A DNA stretch of 64,000 bases from assembly GCA_028564925.1 (NCBI GenBank), contig CM053026.1:609355614-609419613 (forward strand), given 5' to 3'. The notes under the pieces are model-generated. The model was not told the DNA's origin. It did no database searches and worked only from the letters and a program-made list of their open reading frames with translations. A program made the position numbers and the translations under genes. Positions within the stretch are counted from its first letter, which is position 1. Each line of letters begins with the position of its first letter. Positions 44,381 through 54,224 of this stretch are shown here, piece by piece. Source of the stretch: Lithobates sylvaticus (lineage: Eukaryota; Chordata; Amphibia; Anura; Ranidae).

Positions 44381-46725
44381 CCACTTCACAACCGGCCCAT
44401 AGCCGAAATGACGGCTACAGGCCGGTTGCTTAACTCTGGGAGGGCGTCATATGACGTCCTCACAGAATTCCTCTCTTGCGCGCCCCCTGGGGCGCGCACT
44501 CGAGAACATCCGTGATCGCCGGGTCCAGAGGAAAACGGTAAACGGCTCAAATGACGGAGCGATCACATGTAAGCAAACCGGCGTCATTTGATGACGCCGG
44601 TTCCTCTCTCCTCCTCTCTCTGTACCGATCGGTACAGTGTGAGAGGAGCGGGGGAGGGATCGGTGGCAGCAGTGCTGTGGGTGGGATCTGTAGTGCCCAC
44701 AGCCTGCCCTGCAGTCACCACCGATCCATCCATCCATGCTAAGCCATCCCTATATACCCTGCAATACACAGCAATAGCCTGCAGTGTATTGCAGGGTATG
44801 GAGGGATGGCTGAGCATGGATGGATGGATACTCTGCCATACCCTGCGATACTCTGCCATACCCTGCGATACTCTGTCATACCCTGCGATACTCTGCCACA
44901 CCCTGCGATACTCTGCCACACCCTGCGATACTCTGCCACACCCTGCGATACTCTGCCACACCCTGCCATACCCTGCGATACTCTGCCATACCCTGCGATA
45001 CTCTGCCATACCCTGCGATACTCTGCCATACCCTGCGATACCCTTGCATACCCTGCGATACTCTGCAATACCATGCTATACCCTGCGATACCCTGCGATA
45101 CCATGAAATGCTCGCTACGATCGAAGCCAGGATCGTTTTTTTATTTTATTTCAGGCTTTCCAGCCTAGAGGTGAGATGTGGGGTCTTATTGACCCCATAT
45201 CTCACTGTAAAGAGGACCTGTAATGCCATATTCCTATTACAAGGGATGTTTACATTCATTGTAATGGGAATAAAAAAGTGATCAAAATTTTTTTTTGTGG
45301 GAAAAAAAGTGTCAAACTAAAATAAATAAAGTAAAATGAACAATAAAAAAAAAAAAAAAAAAAAAAATTTAAAGCGCCCCTGTCCCCGTGTGCTTGCATG
45401 CAGAAGCGAACGCATACGCAAGTCCCGCCCACATATGAAAACGGTGTTCAAACCACACATGTGAGGTATCGCTGCGAATGTTGGAGCGAGAACAATAATT
45501 TTGGTCCTAGACCTCCTCTTTAACTCAAAACATGTAACCAGTAAAAAAATTTAAAGCGCCGCCTATGGGATTTTTAAGTAGCGACGTTTGGCGCCATTCC
45601 ACGAGCGTTTGCAATTTTGAAGGGTGACATGCTAGGTATCTATTTACTCGGCGTAACTTCATCTTTCACATTATGCAAAAACATTGGGCTAAATTTACAG
45701 TTTTGTTTTTTGTAAAGCACAAAACTCTTTTTTCCCCAAAAAAAACGCGTTCTAAAAATTGCTGCGCAAGTAGTACCGTGCTAGATAAAAAGTTGCAACG
45801 ACCGCCATTGTATTCTCTAGGGTCTTTGCTAAAAAAACATACATAATGTTTTGGGGTTCTATGTAATTTTCTAGCAAATAAATGATGATTTTTACATGTA
45901 GGAGAGAAATGTCAGAATTGTCCTGGGTGCTCCAGAACACCTGATGGTGCTCCCTGCATGTTGGGCCTCTGTATGTGGCCACGCTGTGTAAAAGTCTCAC
46001 ACATGTGGTATCGCCGTACTCGGGAGTAATAGCAGAATGTGTTTTGGGGTGTAATTTGTGCTATGCATATGCTGTGTGTGAGAAATAACCTGCTAATATG
46101 ACAATTTTGTGAAAAAAAAGAAAAAGAAAAAAAAAATCTTGATTTTTCAAAGAATTGTGGGAAAAAATTACAACTTCAAAAAACTCGCCATGCCTCTTTC
46201 TAAATACCTTGGAATGTCTTCTTTCCAAAAAGGGGTAATTGGGGGGTATTTGTACTTTTATGGCATGTTAGGGTCTCAAGAAATGAGATAGGCCGTCAGT
46301 ACTTCAGGTGTGATCAATTTTTAGATATTGGCACCATAGCTTGTGGACTCTATAACTTTCACAAAGACCAAATAATATACCCCAATTTGTACTTATTTTT
46401 ACCAAGGATATGTAGCAGTATAAATTTTGGCCAAAATTTATCAAGAAAAATTACAAATTTGCTACATTTTATTACAGAAACAAAGAAAAATTCATTTTTG
46501 TTACAGAATTTTCAGTCTTTTTTCTTTTATAGCGCAAAAAATAAAAAACCCAACGGGGATTAAATACCACTAAAAGAAATCTCTATTTGCGTGCAAAAAA
46601 GGACAAAAATTTCATATGGGTACAGTGTTGTATGACTAAGTAATTGTCATTCAAAATGTGAGAGCACCGAAAGCTGAAAATTGGTCTGGTTATTAAGGGT
46701 GTTTAAGTGCCCAGTGGTCAAGTGG
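44381..46725. mobile_element. TTAA-flanked non-autonomous element (Kolobok or piggyBac-like)
   Basis: The ends are CCACTT and AAGTGG with TTAA at 44377-44380 and 46726-46729. It carries a 20 bp minisatellite, a promoter-like CRE-type block (ATGACGTC words near 44446) and, further right, sequence shared with the element at 36725-37698. No transposase is seen. Confidence 0.7.
44829..45110. repeat. 20 bp minisatellite
   Basis: About thirteen copies of CCCTGCGATACTCTGCCATA with small changes. Long frames on both strands here arise from the repeat. Confidence 0.9.
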
Positions 46726-46729
46726 TTAA

Positions 46730-47820
46730 AGATACTTGAAGTAAACCTTGCCGTTAAGAGTAACTACTGTCTATCTGCTAACTGAGGGGGTGACCCAACC
46801 TTAAATTGGGCTTTAAAAGAAAACAAAAACACACATCCCTCTGTTTAACAGGTATGTGATAATAACATGTATATGCTATCGGTCAAAAGTCTTAGAACAC
46901 CACCATTTTCAGATTTGATGTCATTTAGGCAGTTCAAGTCCAGTGAATAAATCTTTGTCTAATGTCTACATAGCAAGACCCAACCTTTTGGTGCTGAATG
47001 CCAAACACTGGCCCAGATGCACTTTCTTTGTTTAAATATTCTTGTTTTCAGATTAGCAGTTTTTAAAATTGTCATTTATTACTTAAATTTTTTAAAATTT
47101 GTATTATTCCTCATAAGGCAATGCTTGCCCCAGTCAAAGTGGACAGATATGGAAAGGCTGTAATTACAATGCTTACAGGTGATCATATCTTCTGAATTTA
47201 AACAGTCTGTTTCTGTTGCCACAAATGTGTATACCTGTTGAATGACCTTGCCATGATTCTGCATCCGTATCAAAGATAGTCAACTCAAACGACTCTCTTG
47301 AGCTAAAGGGGATTGATATGGATGCCAAATCTAGAGGTCTTACTTTGTTGTGGCAATTGCATTGATGTCATGAAGATCAAAGCTCATAAATATTCACTGA
47401 TCGCCAAGGCAGACATTAATCCATTTCTTGAAAAAGATGAAGCATTTGATGAGAATGCACTAGCCAAATTTGCTTAAAGAACCCAATTATTGTGGCAGAA
47501 TCAGGTTTTCTGTGTATGAAGCTCACTGTAAGGCCTAAATGTGTTTAGGCAGCTCCTGAATACCTTACTGATTTTATGAATGGTTTAGAAATAACACAAT
47601 TTTCCATCTTATTCTGCTAAGTCATACTGACTGTTTAGGTTTTACCTATTAGTAATGGGATAATTAAAAAAGAAGATACAATACTGTAGAGGATACAGCA
47701 GTGTAAAACTGGCAAATGGCAGGACAGATTTACTCATGCCTAACTCTGAAACAATACATCAAGCATACATGCATACATTTCTGCAACATCAGCTGGCTGA
47801 GCTAGCAACAGATGCTATAG
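46730..47820. other. Unannotated stretch with a possible Tc1-like remnant
   Basis: GGTCAAAAGTCTTAGAACACC at 46881-46901 resembles the end of a Tc1-like family, but no transposase motif or partner end follows. The remainder shows nothing I recognise. Confidence 0.35.
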
Positions 47821-47821
47821 G

Positions 47822-47985
47822 ACAGGGATATGCAATTAGCGTACCTCCAGCTGTTGAAAAACTAAAAGTCCCATTATGCTTCTGCCTCTGGGTGTCATGC
47901 TTGTGGCTGTCAGAGTCTTGCTATGCCTCATGGGACTTATGGTTCTACAATGGCTGGAGGTCCACTAATTGCATATCTCTGCTGT
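47822..47985. repeat. Short palindromic MITE
   Basis: The ends ACAGGGATATGCAATTAG and its near reverse complement, plus inner GACCTCCAGCTG/CTGGAGGTCC and AAGTCCCAT/ATGGGACTT pairs, make it a fold-back of about 165 bp. No coding capacity. Confidence 0.7.
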
Positions 47986-48032
47986 AGCTGTATCTAGCTC
48001 ATAATCAATGGATCACACAACATTCTGAAACC

Positions 48033-48047
48033 AAATTTCCTTCCACA
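48033..48047. repeat. Target site duplication, left copy (15 bp), of the hammerhead array
   Basis: AAATTTCCTTCCACA is repeated exactly at 59862-59876, on the far side of the whole tandem array. Confidence 0.9.
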
Positions 48048-49729
48048 AAAAACAGGAAAAATAGCCCTGGGACTTTAGATGAGGTGAGAGAGGTTTGGCC
48101 AATGTCCACAGCAAACACTGAGACAAAATCAATTTATTTGTTTCAAAATGTTATGTAACAGAGCGGCAACAACAATGATTGTGAGTTACCCGGCATAGTG
48201 GCCAATGTACACAGCACAGATGAAAGGAAATATACAAAGATTTATTACAAATGTTGTACATCCATGAGCAACAATAAAGCTTAAAAGTTGCTAGGTCAGT
48301 GAATACACATACACAATAAGAAAATAAAATATACATACATGTGGACAGAGAAGTATGTAGACATAATACAGACATCAATAATGCCCAGCATATACTGGCA
48401 TAAAACAAGCATCAATAAAGCCCTATGCATTTTCGCGAGACCCTGCTCGCTCTTCAGGGGCGGATGCATGATTGTTGTATCTGCAATGTAAATAGTAAGA
48501 TCAATCAATGTATGTTGTTGATAAATGGGGGCAGGCTGAATAATTGGCAAGAGAGGTCTGAAACAGACCTCATACTTACCGAAGGTCTGAGATAAATCGC
48601 CAAACGCTGGATATCAAAAATGGCAGCCGTGTAGTGCATCCAGCTTGGGAGCTGAGGGGGCGGAACAAACAAAGGCCACAACAGGGGAGCATCCGGAGGG
48701 TCAGCACGGTCTGGATAGGGGTATTTCTCACTGCAGGTCTCCACTTAGCCCCTAAGAATCATGTCTGGAAAATGTCTGCAAGGATGCACATATATCAGAG
48801 GGCATCATAATTGCAGAATGAGCTTAATGTATAAGATTCTAAAATGTAATTTATATATACAAAAGGATGTAAATAAATGAATTAAGCTTATTGGAATATG
48901 TTGGTAAGAAGGACTGAAATATGGAATATGGTAAATGCATGAATGCAGACCAACATAGTTATAAAGCTGGTATGGGCAGAAAGACTACGGGGCAATATAA
49001 AAATTATATAGATATTACATGTGTATAAAGACAGTGTAACAAACCCAATGGGTGTCAAGAAAGTAGAAAGGTCGTACCTCAATGGAGTGAAAAAAACCAA
49101 GGGTTGTCAGTTTGTTCTTAGAGATGTAACTGCTCTATCCAATTGTCAAGTTGTAAAGCAAAATCCCAGCCGTGCTGAACGTCTAGATATACCCACAAGG
49201 GCTTGTAGGTGACGCCCCCAGTGTCATGTACGGGCGGTGACGCATGGGTGTCCATAAGACATCCACCATCAAAGGGGGTGCATGGATGCAGCAACCACCC
49301 AACCGTCCAGGATGACCCACACAGCCCACACCTCAATAACGTCAGGGAGACATCAGTGTATGGGCGTGGAAAACATGGCGCCGATGTGCAGGTGGCCACC
49401 CCCCGTCAACAGACAGGGGAGGACAGCAAGAGATCAGAAACAGAACTCCCCTATGCACATCGCAGCCCCCAAGCTGGATGGAAACCACCGCCATAAAGGA
49501 CAAACAGCAAAAGGGGAACAGCGCAGCCCAGCAAAGCCCCCTGGGAGCAGTATGCAAATATAACTGGCCAAAGGGTGATAATACACTGGATGTAAATTGG
49601 ACAAAGGCTAATGGTAACAACAGACCAGTGTGTGGGCTGAATGGGTGTCTTCCACCCGGGTTGAATCAAAGAAGAGAGATTAAGGTCTGGTGTGACCCCT
49701 CCAACACCTCCATCCCTAATAATGCACAA
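48048..49729 (-). repeat. Monomer A of the hammerhead array
   Basis: Complete unit of about 1.68 kb. It holds a ribozyme (48420-48461), a GC-poor middle, and a GC-rich block (49205-49500). Short minus frames recur in all three monomers with substitutions and no sign of coding constraint that I can judge by eye. Confidence 0.8.
48420..48461 (-). ncRNA. Hammerhead ribozyme, monomer A
   Basis: Minus strand: stem I GCCC/GGGC, box CTGAAGA, stem II GCGAG/CTCGC with loop CAGGGT, then GAA, stem III AT-GC-AT and A at the cleavage site. Compared with the other two units it has one extra A after the GAA box, so it may be impaired. Confidence 0.7.
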
Positions 49730-50891
49730 AAAAAGGAAAAATAGCCCTGGGACTTTAGATGAGGTGAGAGAGGTTTGGTCAATGTCCACAGCAAACACTG
49801 AGACAAAATCAATTTATTTGTTTCAAAATGTTATGTAACAGAGCGGCAATAACAATGATTGTGAGTTACCCGGCATAGTGGCCAATGTACACAACACAGA
49901 TGAAAGTAAATATACAAAGATTACAAATGTTGTACATCCATGAGCAACAATAAATCTTAAAAGTTGCTAGGTCAGTGAATACACATACACAATAAGAAAA
50001 TAAAATATACATACATGTGGACAGAGAAGTATGTAGACATAATACAGACATCAATAATACCCAGCATATACTGGCATAAAACAAGCATCAATAAATAAAG
50101 CCCTATGCATTTCGCAAGACCCTGCTCGCTCTTCAGGGGCGGATGCATGATTGTTGTATCTGCAATGTAAATAGTAAGATCAATCAATGTATGTTGTTGA
50201 TAAATGGGGGCAGGCGGAATAATTGGCAAGAGAGGTCTGAAACAGACCTCATACTTACCGAAGGTCTGAGATAAATCGCCAAACGCTGGATATCAAAAAT
50301 GGCAGCCGTGTAGTGCATCCAGCTCGGGAGCTGAGGGGGCGGAACAAACAAAGGCCACAACAGGGGAGCATCCGGAGGGTCAGCGCGGTCTGGATAGGGG
50401 TATTTCTCACTGCAGGTCTCCACTTAGCCCCTAAGAATCATGTCTGGAAACTGTCTGCAAGGATGCACATATATCAGAGGGCATCATAATTGCAGAATGA
50501 GCTTAATGTATAAGGTTCTAAAATGTAATTTATATATACAAAAGGATGTAAATAAATTAATTAAGCTTATTGGAAAATGTTGGTAAGAAGGACTGAAATA
50601 TGGAATATGGTAAATGCATGAATGCAGACCAACATAGTTGTAAAGCTGGTATGGGCAGAAAGACTACGGGGCAATATAAAAATTATATAGATATTACATG
50701 TGTATAAAGACAGTGTAACAAACCCAATGGGTGTCAAGAAAGTAGAAAGGTCGTACCTCAATGGAGTGAAAAAAACCAAGGGTTGTCAGTTTGTTCTTAG
50801 AGATGTAACTGCTCTATCCAATTGTCAAGTTGTAAAGCAAAATCCCAGCCGTGCTGAACGTCTAGATATACCCACAAGGGCTTGTAGGTGA
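49730..50891 (-). repeat. Monomer B of the hammerhead array, first part
   Basis: Homologous to 48048-49212 of monomer A. It stops at the gypsy insertion and resumes at 57953. Confidence 0.8.
50100..50140 (-). ncRNA. Hammerhead ribozyme, monomer B
   Basis: Stem I GCCC/GGGC, CTGAAGA, stem II GCGAG/CTTGC (one G-U pair), GAA, stem III AT-GC-AT, cleavage after A. The core is complete by consensus. Confidence 0.72.
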
Positions 50892-50896
50892 CGCCC
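50892..50896. repeat. Target site duplication of the second gypsy element (CGCCC)
   Basis: CGCCC is repeated at 57948-57952. Joining the flanks restores the GACGCCCCCAGTGTCATG sequence seen intact in monomers A and C (one base differs). Confidence 0.85.
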
Positions 50897-51597
50897 TGTA
50901 ACACCCAGCGCTCCGGGTGTCCCGTCCAGCCCGGAGCGCTCACGGCGTCTGTCCTCCTGCAGCGCCCCGGCCAGCTCCCCTGGCCGTAGGCGCTGTTCTG
51001 TCTCTGGGATGCGATCCACGCGGCGTCACCGGTCCGCCCGTGGATCGCATCCCGCCCTGCTTACCCATCCCCGCCGGCTCTGCCACCTGCCTCCTCCTGC
51101 GCGCTCGTCCCCTCTCCCCAGGCGCGCGCACGCGGCTCTGCCACCTCTTAAAGGGCCAGCGCACAATTGATTGGTGCCTGGCCCAATTATGGTTCACCTT
51201 TGCTCATATTAACCCACTTCCCCTTCCTGTCTTTGCCGGATCTTGAGTTGCCTTAGTGCCCAGTGAAAGCGTTGTGTTGCTCCTGCCAGTGTATCCAGAT
51301 CTCTGCTGTTGCCCCTGACTACGAACCATTGCCGCCTGCCTTGACCTATTGCTATGTTTGACCTCGCCTCTGCCTTATCCCTGTGTACCTCGCCTATCTC
51401 AGCTGTCAGTGTGGTCGAGTTGCTATTGGAAGATACGACCTGGTTGCTACCGCCACTGCAAGTCCATCCCGCCTTGCGGCGGGCTCTGGTGAAAACCAGT
51501 AGCAACATTAGAACCGGTCCTCCAATACAACCCGTGCTATCGCCTCACTGGCATAGGGGATCCACCTCCAGTCTTCCGCCATACCCCGAGCGTGACA
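50897..51597 (+). repeat. 5' LTR of the second gypsy element
   Basis: 701 bp, TGTAAC to GTGACA. A CATATTAACC box near 51204 lies about 30 bases before the self-primer match GCCGGATCT (51235-51243). Confidence 0.88.
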
Positions 51598-51599
51598 GT

Positions 51600-51608
51600 A
51601 GATCCGGC
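51600..51608 (+). promoter_or_regulatory. Self-complementary primer-binding site of the second gypsy element
   Basis: AGATCCGGC starts two bases after the 5' LTR and is the exact complement of GCCGGATCT in the LTR (51235-51243). It has the same two-base offset and the same distance past a TATA-like box as in the 19.2 kb element. Confidence 0.65.
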
Positions 51609-51609
51609 C

Positions 51610-52527
51610 ATGGATCCCGCTGAGGTCCCTCTGCCAAGCCTCTCGGATCTGACCACGGTGGTCGCTCAACAGGGACAGCAATTGGCGCAGTTGACTGCTA
51701 TGCTACAGCAGCTTCTACCGTCTCCACCGCCAGCTCCTACATCTCCCCCACGAGTTGCTGCTGCTAGGGTCCGCCTGTCCCTTCCTGACAAGTTCAATGG
51801 GGACCCTAAGCTATGCCGAGGGTTTCTATCCCAGTGTTCCCTCCATCTGGAGATGTTGTCTGACCAGTTCCCTTCCGAACGGTGTAAGGTGGCGTTCGTG
51901 GTTAGCCTGCTATCTGATAAGGCCCTAGCCTGGGCTACACCGCTTTGGGACCGAGGCGATCCTGCCACAGCTTCAATTCCAGCCTTCTTTTCTGAAGTTC
52001 GCAGTGTCTTCGAGGAGCCAGCCCGGGCCTCCTCTGCCGAGACGGCTCTCCTGAACCTTGTCCAGGGAGATTCTTCAGTGGGCGATTACACCATTCAGTT
52101 CCGCACCCTGGCATCCGAACTCTCCTGGAACAATGAGGCCCTCTGCGCAACCTTTAAAAAGGGCCTATTCAGCCACGTCAAAGATGTGCTGGCCGCACGA
52201 GAAATTCCTCCTACCCTGTCTGAACTCATCCAGCTGGCCACCCGTATTGACATGCGTTATACTGAAAGACGCCTAGAGCTACGCCAAGAAAAGGACCTTG
52301 GTCGCGCCAAGCGGTTTCCTCGCCTGGCGCCTCTTTTCCAGAACCCTCTACAATCTGTTCCTGTACCTCCCGCTAAGGAGGCGATGCAAGTGGATCGGTC
52401 TCGCCTGACCTCACAAGAGAGGACTCGCCGCCATGACAATAATCTGTGCCTGTATTGCGCCAGTCCTGACCATTTTCTAAAGGATTGCTCTATCCGTCCT
52501 CAGCGTCAGGGAAACGCTCGCACCTAG
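51610..52527 (+). CDS. gag of the second gypsy element (fossil)
   Basis: It starts MDPAEVPLPSLSDLTTVVAQ, only 12 bases after the LTR. An N-terminal coiled coil (QQGQQLAQLTAMLQQLL) is followed by a capsid-like region (LPDKFNGDPKLCRGFLSQC, then AFFSEVRSVFEEP) and a zinc knuckle CLYCASPDHFLKDC near its end. The family forms intracellular particles around the RNA. This gag frame is open. The element as a whole is broken. Confidence 0.8.
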   Translation: MDPAEVPLPSLSDLTTVVAQQGQQLAQLTAMLQQLLPSPPPAPTSPPRVAAARVRLSLPDKFNGDPKLCRGFLSQCSLHLEMLSDQFPSERCKVAFVVSLLSDKALAWATPLWDRGDPATASIPAFFSEVRSVFEEPARASSAETALLNLVQGDSSVGDYTIQFRTLASELSWNNEALCATFKKGLFSHVKDVLAAREIPPTLSELIQLATRIDMRYTERRLELRQEKDLGRAKRFPRLAPLFQNPLQSVPVPPAKEAMQVDRSRLTSQERTRRHDNNLCLYCASPDHFLKDCSIRPQRQGNART

Positions 52528-52698
52528 CTAACGTGGGGGAGGTGTTGCTAGGTGTGGACTCTTCCTCTCCACGTCTGACTGTTCCAGTGAGGTTTTCTTT
52601 GCCCAGGAAGTCCTCTTTCTCCGCCGTGGCCTTTTTGGATTCTGGTTCTGCAGGAAACTTCATTGAAGCCTCACTCATCGACAAATTTAATATTCCAG

Positions 52699-54216
52699 CA
52701 GTGGCGTCACTAGGGTTGGTGTCACCCGGTGCGAAAAAAAATGGTGTCACCCCCCCCCCCCCCCACCGACTATAGTCCCCCCTCAGACAAGACCCCCTCC
52801 ACTAACTACAGACCCCCCTCCCACAGTATAGATCCCCCTCCCTCAGTACAGACCCCCACACTAAGTACAGACCCCCCACACTAAGTACAGACCACCCTCC
52901 ATCAATATAAACCTCCTCCCTCAGTACAGACACCCTTCAGTGCAGACCCCTCCATCAGTACAGACACCCCCCCTTAGTGCAGTCACCCCCCAGCAGTACA
53001 GATACCCCTCCCAGTGCAGACCCCCCCCAGCATTACAGACACCCCCCTCAGTGCAGACCCCACCAGCAGTACAGATACCCCTCTCAGTGCAGACCCCCCC
53101 CCAGCATTACAGAAACCCCCCTCAGTGCAGACCCCCCAGCAGTACAGACACCCCCCTCAGTACAGACATTCCCCTCAGTGCAGACCTCCCAGTGCAGACC
53201 CCCCCCCCCCCCCCCCAGCAGTACAGACACCCCTCCCTTAGTGTAGACCCCCCTCAGTACAGACACCCCCCAGGACAGGCCCCCCAGCAGTACAGATATC
53301 CCCCCTCAGTGCAGACCCCCGTCAGTGCAGATCCCCCCCAGGGCAGGCCCCCCCCAGCAGTACAGATATCCCCCCTCAGTGCAGACCCCCCCCCAGTGCA
53401 GATCCCCCCCAGGGCAGGCCCCCCCCAGCAGTACAGATATCCCCCCCTCAGTGCAGACCCCCCCCAGTGCAGATCCCCCCCAGGGCAGGCCCCCCCCCAG
53501 CAGTACAGATATCCCCCCTCAGTGCAGACCCCCCCCAGTGCAGATCCCCCCAGGGCAGGCCCCCCCAGCAGTACAGATATCCCCCCTCAGTGCAGACCCC
53601 CAGTACAGACCCCCCAGTGCAGACACCCCCCAGTGCAGACACCCCAAAAGACAGACAGTACAGACCCCCCAGTGCAGATATCCCCCCTCAGTGCAGACCC
53701 CCAGTACAGACCCCCCAGTGCAGACACCCCCCAGTGCAGACACCACAAAAGACAGACAATATAGACCCCCCAGTGCAGATATCCCCCCTCAGTGCAGACC
53801 CCCAGTACAGACCCCCCAGTGCAGACACCCCCCAGTGCAGACACCCCAAAAGACAGACAGTACAGACCCCCAGTGCAGATACCCCCCCTCAGTGCAGACC
53901 CCCCAGTGCAGACACCCCCCCTGGGTGCACACCCCCCCCCAGTGCAGACCCATCCCTCAATACAGACACCCCCATCACAGACCTCAGATACAGACAGCGG
54001 TGTGTGTCCCTCGAGCTCCTCCTCCTTTGTGGATGTAAACAAAGGAGGGGGAGGCGGCTTCGTTCCGCTCTGCTCCGCTGAGGGACACAGCCGCGGCGAC
54101 GGTGAGACACGGCGGCTGGCGGTGTTAGCGGTGCCGCTACCCACGGGTGTCACCCCTTTAGCGGGTGTCACCCTGGTGCGGCGCGCACCCCCCGCACCTG
54201 GCAAACAACGCCACTG
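52699..54216. mobile_element. Non-autonomous hAT-type element inside the gypsy element
   Basis: The ends are CAGTGGCGT and ACGCCACTG, flanked by an exact 8 bp duplication TATTCCAG (52691-52698 and 54217-54224), which is diagnostic of hAT. The inner ends are GGTGTCACCCGGTGCG-like. The body is a C-rich minisatellite (52780-53990), with a short GC-rich right part. No transposase. Confidence 0.88.
52780..53990. repeat. C-rich minisatellite of CAGTGCAGACCCCC-type units
   Basis: Imperfect copies of CAGTACAGACACCCCCC, CAGTGCAGACCCCCC, CAGATATCCCCCCT and CCCCAGGGCAGGCCC follow one another for 1.2 kb, with higher-order blocks in the right half. Pro/Gln-rich frames in several phases are artefacts. Confidence 0.9.
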
Positions 54217-54224
54217 TATTCCAG

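Noticed and set aside
44588-45281. Cys/His/Tyr-rich frames on both strands
   Set aside because: They are produced by the 20 bp minisatellite CCCTGCGATACTCTGCCATA.
46881-47480. Possible Tc1-like transposon starting GGTCAAAAGTCTTAGAAC
   Set aside because: Only one end-like word is present. There are no transposase motifs and no partner repeat.
48505-48744. Short minus-strand frame conserved in all three array monomers (again at 50184 and 58906)
   Set aside because: The monomers are nearly identical as DNA, so the shared frame is no evidence of coding. It is short and has no recognisable domain.
52940-54081. Long Pro/Gln-rich open frames as a possible repetitive protein gene
   Set aside because: They follow the C-rich minisatellite of a hAT-type element, exist in several overlapping phases and have no start context or unique sequence.
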